Part shown: positions 35,392 to 38,867 of the stretch, piece after piece
How positions within the stretch are numbered: position 1 is the stretch's first letter
Layout: each line of letters starts with the position of its first letter
Source: Patescibacteria group bacterium
GTDB lineage: Bacteria > Patescibacteriota > 4484-211
Direction of reading: 5' to 3'
Length of the DNA: 38,867 nucleotides
NCBI GenBank assembly: GCA_018824115.1
Contig: JAHJGY010000008.1
Location: 1-38,867, forward strand
Translations under genes and position numbers: made by a program
Notes under the pieces: generated by a model
What the model saw: only the letters and a program-made list of their open reading frames with translations
What the model was told of the DNA's origin: nothing
The model's database searches: none

Positions 35392-36108
35392 ATGCAGACT
35401 GTCAAATTAACCCTGCACCGACTGGTGCAGGGTAATGCAGAACGCCAGAATAAAGCTATTGAAGAAGCTAGTGGGGCAGTTATTCTCATGAAATACTGCC
35501 AGAATACAAAAATTATCGACCGTATTTATAATCTACTAGATGGACTACTAATCCCTGGAGGTTCTGATCTTCATCCTAAGTACTATGGCGAAAAGCTGAA
35601 CAAGAAGCTGATTAGTGCGGTGAACCAGGAAAGAGATAAACTCGAAGTTTACGTGCTTAAAAAAGCTATACAGGACAAAAAACCTATCCTCGGAATCTGT
35701 CGAGGCATACAAATTATCAACACCATAGAAGGCGGGACTCTATATCAAGACATCGTCCAACAATTAAAAAACCCCGCTCATACAGCGAAAAGATATCCCT
35801 GCTACCCCGATAGTCCCCGAACACACATCACGCTCGTAAAAAAATCTAAATTAGGCCAAATTCTAGGTGTAAAAAGATTTGTTTGCAACTGCGCTCATCA
35901 TCGGGCAATAAAAGATCTAGCTAGGGGATACAAAGTAGTTGGAGAATCTAAAGACGGAATGATTGAAGCTATTGAGAAAGATTCAGACGATCATTGGATA
36001 ATCGCAGTCCAGGGACACCCGGAAGCAACTTTGGATAAAAGACCACTATTTAAAAAACTTTTCGGGGAGTTTGTTCGGCAGTGCCGATTATACAGCAAGA
36101 AGAAATAA
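35392..36108 (+). CDS. class I glutamine amidotransferase, peptidase C26 (gamma-Glu-GABA hydrolase-like)
   Basis: GLLIPGGSDLHPKYYGE, PILGICRGIQIINTIEGGTLYQDI, NCAHHRAIKDL, AVQGHPEA. Confidence 0.9.
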   Translation: MQTVKLTLHRLVQGNAERQNKAIEEASGAVILMKYCQNTKIIDRIYNLLDGLLIPGGSDLHPKYYGEKLNKKLISAVNQERDKLEVYVLKKAIQDKKPILGICRGIQIINTIEGGTLYQDIVQQLKNPAHTAKRYPCYPDSPRTHITLVKKSKLGQILGVKRFVCNCAHHRAIKDLARGYKVVGESKDGMIEAIEKDSDDHWIIAVQGHPEATLDKRPLFKKLFGEFVRQCRLYSKKK

Positions 36109-36112
36109 GTGG

Positions 36113-36159
36113 CCATGGGCCACAAGAACGATTGGTATGATTGTCCCTGTGGCCCATGG
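36113..36159. terminator. perfect 12-bp inverted repeat between convergent genes
   Basis: CCATGGGCCACA ... TGTGGCCCATGG. Confidence 0.5.
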
Positions 36160-36168
36160 TTTACTTGT

Positions 36169-37479
36169 TCAGAAACCGTGATGTCCGCCCTGGTCAGACG
36201 GCGCTTCAGGTTCGTCCTGCTCGATCTCCGACGGGATCAGCAGTTCGGTGAGGAGCCGCTTCATCGCCGCTGTCCGGTCAGGCTGCTGCCGCAACCAGGC
36301 CCGGTAGATACTCAACGCATAGGGATAAACCCAGATGTAGCTGCGCACCGCCTCCACAAATCCGTGCCAGCTGTCCAGCCGGCCGGGGGAATAGAGGGCA
36401 CGTTGGACCAGGTATTCATCCACCTCGGTCCGTTTATAACCTTGATCGACCATCAACGCCGCATTGTCACGGACAACCGATAGTTGCTCGAACAATCTTT
36501 TAAGCTGCATAAAGGCACTCAGCTCATGCCGGTCCAGGTCGACGTCCGCCATACCATAGAGCTGCATCGTTAGGTCAACTGCCTGCTCGTGCGGCCAGAA
36601 GAACTCCTGGGCCAACTCGGCCGTTCCCTCGAGCAAGGCCAAGGTGGGATCAAAGGTTAACCAGGCGGTCAGCTCGGACCAGCCACGCTGACATGCTAGG
36701 CGGTACCACAACCACGCATGAACCACGTGCAACAGCTCGTGAGGCACGGTGTCCAACAGCCCGGCTAGGATCGGTGGGGCCTGGGTGTGGCGGGCAATGG
36801 CATAGCTGGCGTAACTGCCCCACATCTTCAGCTCCCCGCTAAAATAGGGATTAAGCGGGAATTGCAACCGCAGAAAGTCAGCCGGTGGCAAAACATCCTC
36901 TCCCAGCATTCCCAGGGCCCGCTGGCGGGTCGCGGCAATCGCGCGCTCGACGATGAGGCGGAAGAGGGGTTCGTCTTGAACTAATGCCGGTACACGCAGC
37001 GAATCGCGCCAAAGATTAATCCGCTCCGGCACAGAGTCGCCGCCGAGGTGTATGGGGATCAGATCCTCGATCTGCCGGTGGGCTAGGTCCACACCATCTT
37101 CAGCCTGCCATTCCATGGGAACGCCATAAATCTGGCCCCACTCATCGACCATCGTCATCGGTGGTCGGCCGGCGGCGAGAGCTTCCAGAACCTCAAGACG
37201 GGTAGACAAGCCGTTTACCCGCGCCGCCAGAACGCGGCCGCGCCGGGACTCCACGCCACTAGCAGTCCCGAAAAGGACCGTCAAACGATCCTTGAGAACC
37301 GCTAGGGGCAACATTTGGGGTCGCTGGGCACGCAGACCATCCAAGCCCGAGTACCAAATGCAGTCAATGGTGACATCGGCCTGGGAATCGAGAGCATCGA
37401 CCATTAAGGCCAACCTGAGATACTCTTGCCCTAACTCGTCACCGGCAAAAAGCAAGTTCGCTAATACACTGTCGTTCAT
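36169..37479 (-). CDS. gluzincin-like HExxH metalloprotease-type protein
   Basis: TVPHELLHVVHAWLWYRL (HELLH codons at 36727-36741) followed by LLEGTAELAQEFF; GAGGAGG upstream. Confidence 0.6.
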   Translation of the reverse strand: MNDSVLANLLFAGDELGQEYLRLALMVDALDSQADVTIDCIWYSGLDGLRAQRPQMLPLAVLKDRLTVLFGTASGVESRRGRVLAARVNGLSTRLEVLEALAAGRPPMTMVDEWGQIYGVPMEWQAEDGVDLAHRQIEDLIPIHLGGDSVPERINLWRDSLRVPALVQDEPLFRLIVERAIAATRQRALGMLGEDVLPPADFLRLQFPLNPYFSGELKMWGSYASYAIARHTQAPPILAGLLDTVPHELLHVVHAWLWYRLACQRGWSELTAWLTFDPTLALLEGTAELAQEFFWPHEQAVDLTMQLYGMADVDLDRHELSAFMQLKRLFEQLSVVRDNAALMVDQGYKRTEVDEYLVQRALYSPGRLDSWHGFVEAVRSYIWVYPYALSIYRAWLRQQPDRTAAMKRLLTELLIPSEIEQDEPEAPSDQGGHHGF

Positions 37480-37548
37480 TACTAACCTCCTCTTAATTAT
37501 GATCGGCCGTTCCGGCCGAAACTAATAAGGTGCCAAACACTAGGGGAT

Positions 37549-37577
37549 ATTCTAGCAAAAATACGCGAGTTTGTCAG
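37549..37577 (-). promoter_or_regulatory. sigma70-like promoter of the metalloprotease gene
   Basis: minus strand CTGACA - 17 nt - TAGAAT. Confidence 0.5.
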
Positions 37578-37601
37578 ATTTGCTATTTTATCAGAAGCGG
37601 G

Positions 37602-37629
37602 TAAGTGGGTTCTGCGAAGAACCCACTTA
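37602..37629. other. perfect 12-bp hairpin, GCGA loop on + strand
   Basis: TAAGTGGGTTCT-GCGA-AGAACCCACTTA. Confidence 0.55.
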
Positions 37630-37896
37630 GGGCTGTTAACGTGCTCATTTTACCTCCTCAGGTTGTATACGTTTCGCCACTAACCACTAACTCAGATAGC
37701 TACCTCATCCACTTTGTACACTATGCACCAATTTTGGAAAAACGAACTTTATCCTATCATCTTGCATTAAACTTGTCTACTGTAAACTTAACGCCCTGAT
37801 TAACAAAATACCTACAACCCAGCTGGTAAACCTTATAAATACTTCCTTAATGTGTTATAGTGCGAATTACCAGCTGTACCCGGTCTTGTAACGTTG

Positions 37897-38250
37897 TTAG
37901 GAGGGGGAAATTAGACTTAGTAATATAAGTACGCCTATTGGAATAAGAAGCGAAAGCCAAAATAATTTCTTTGGATTATCTACTGCAACACCCCACTTTT
38001 TCTCTATCCATTCGGCGAGTTTTAAGGAGAGTTTGTAAGAGGGGAGGAGGGAGAGGGGTGTTGAGAGAATGCCAATAATCCCCGCCAACCCAGCTATTAC
38101 CAGGCTTTCTTCCGCGAACCCACCCGTTATTAACAATCTTCCGACCAGAACAACCGAGAATGACGAAACCGCAAACCAGCCTATTGCGACTAACAGAACT
38201 AACAACAAATTGATTATTACTACCAATGTGTGCATGTGAATTCTACTCAT
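37897..38250 (-). CDS. hypothetical membrane protein
   Basis: Three hydrophobic TM-like segments; overlaps the upstream gene stop. Confidence 0.5.
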   Translation of the reverse strand: MSRIHMHTLVVIINLLLVLLVAIGWFAVSSFSVVLVGRLLITGGFAEESLVIAGLAGIIGILSTPLSLLPSYKLSLKLAEWIEKKWGVAVDNPKKLFWLSLLIPIGVLILLSLISPS

Positions 38251-38867
38251 TTTGCAACTTATACATTATCGAATCTATCACCTCAGCTTGCCTTACCAAC
38301 TGACTATGGTAATAGCGTATATCATCTGGCCTAAAAAAATCAAGGGTGTATGCATAACCATGATTCGGGATAAAACCATTAATAACATTTGCCGTAAGAG
38401 AATTTGCATCTGAGAATGTAATCTCTGATGACTCTGAACAGGGGAGCCCATGAGCGCTTGTAGTACTCATACAAACATCTCCCACAGAAAACTTCTTCGA
38501 CAGCTCCCAGAAAAAAACCTTCTGTTTAAGCTCAAAATCAATATCACCAGCTATAACTGAACAATTAACGTCCGAATATGGATCATCATTAAGACCCAAC
38601 AGGAACCCACTAGACGGTCTCACCTGCTGAGCCGCTGGACTCTCAAGGTCTAACCCATTCAATCCAGCAATTTCTACAAATTCCGACAATAACTCATTTA
38701 CTATGACACGAATATATTCTCCAATAACAGGAAATCCTTCTACCCAATCCTGATAATTCAATAACTCCGCCCCCAAATGCGGGCTTCCGATGGTCACCAG
38801 ATCATCAACTTTCTCCTCCCCATGCTGGTTAAGGTAGTAACGCGCAATGATACCCCCAAGCGAGAAA
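38243..38867 (-). CDS. alpha/beta hydrolase (lipase-like), 5' end truncated by window edge
   Basis: Reading open to the window edge gives FSLGGIIARYYLNQHGEEKVDDLVTIGSPHLGAELL; S-x-G-G nucleophile elbow and TIGSPHLG. Confidence 0.7.
   Translation of the reverse strand, partial: FSLGGIIARYYLNQHGEEKVDDLVTIGSPHLGAELLNYQDWVEGFPVIGEYIRVIVNELLSEFVEIAGLNGLDLESPAAQQVRPSSGFLLGLNDDPYSDVNCSVIAGDIDFELKQKVFFWELSKKFSVGDVCMSTTSAHGLPCSESSEITFSDANSLTANVINGFIPNHGYAYTLDFFRPDDIRYYHSQLVRQAEVIDSIMYKLQNE

Noticed and set aside
1-38867. CRISPR array, IS transposase, integrase or rRNA genes
   Set aside because: No regularly spaced direct repeats, no transposase or integrase motifs and no rRNA sequence recognised in the window

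Overview
The window looks like a compact bacterial chromosome segment of Candidate Phyla Radiation (Patescibacteria) type; this taxonomy is an inference from gene content and repeat style. A moderate-GC housekeeping backbone runs from about 4.5 to 36.1 kb: folD, ppa, ruvCAB, trmD, a phosphomannomutase-like gene, ppsA, a CheY-like receiver, eno, a gpmI-like gene, an acetyl-CoA synthetase, dedA, a CCA/poly(A) nucleotidyltransferase, uvrB, secG, an oligopeptide SBP, rdgB-like, two bPH2-like membrane proteins, tRNA-Gly/Val/Lys, a DUF2156-like protein, rarA, a DUF4870-like protein and a C26 amidotransferase. It is flanked by visibly GC-richer accessory genes. On the left (1-4.5 kb) is a cassette of DksA/TraR-like C4 zinc-finger proteins, Cys-rich repeat proteins and a three-module protein, interleaved with long, strongly structured non-coding DNA. 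On the right (36.1-37.6 kb) is a lone HExxH metalloprotease-like gene. Genes in both GC-rich pieces share a 5' architecture of GC hairpin, then a strong GGAGG, then the ORF. Most interesting points: (1) the left zinc-finger / Cys-rich / structured-RNA cassette, with covarying hairpins; (2) a bipartite palindromic element present in at least four copies, placed at start-codon regions and inside a broken tRNA-Lys-like gene; (3) a trp-style four-segment attenuator whose terminator 3' arm is also the Shine-Dalgarno of the C26 amidotransferase gene; (4) a fusion of a nucleoside-deoxyribosyltransferase-like domain with a C-terminal ribbon-helix-helix domain behind a palindrome-bearing promoter; (5) an iPGM homologue next to eno that appears to have lost most metal-binding and catalytic residues; (6) in-frame repeat insertions in ruvC and uvrB. 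All family calls are from reading motifs by eye; no searches were run.
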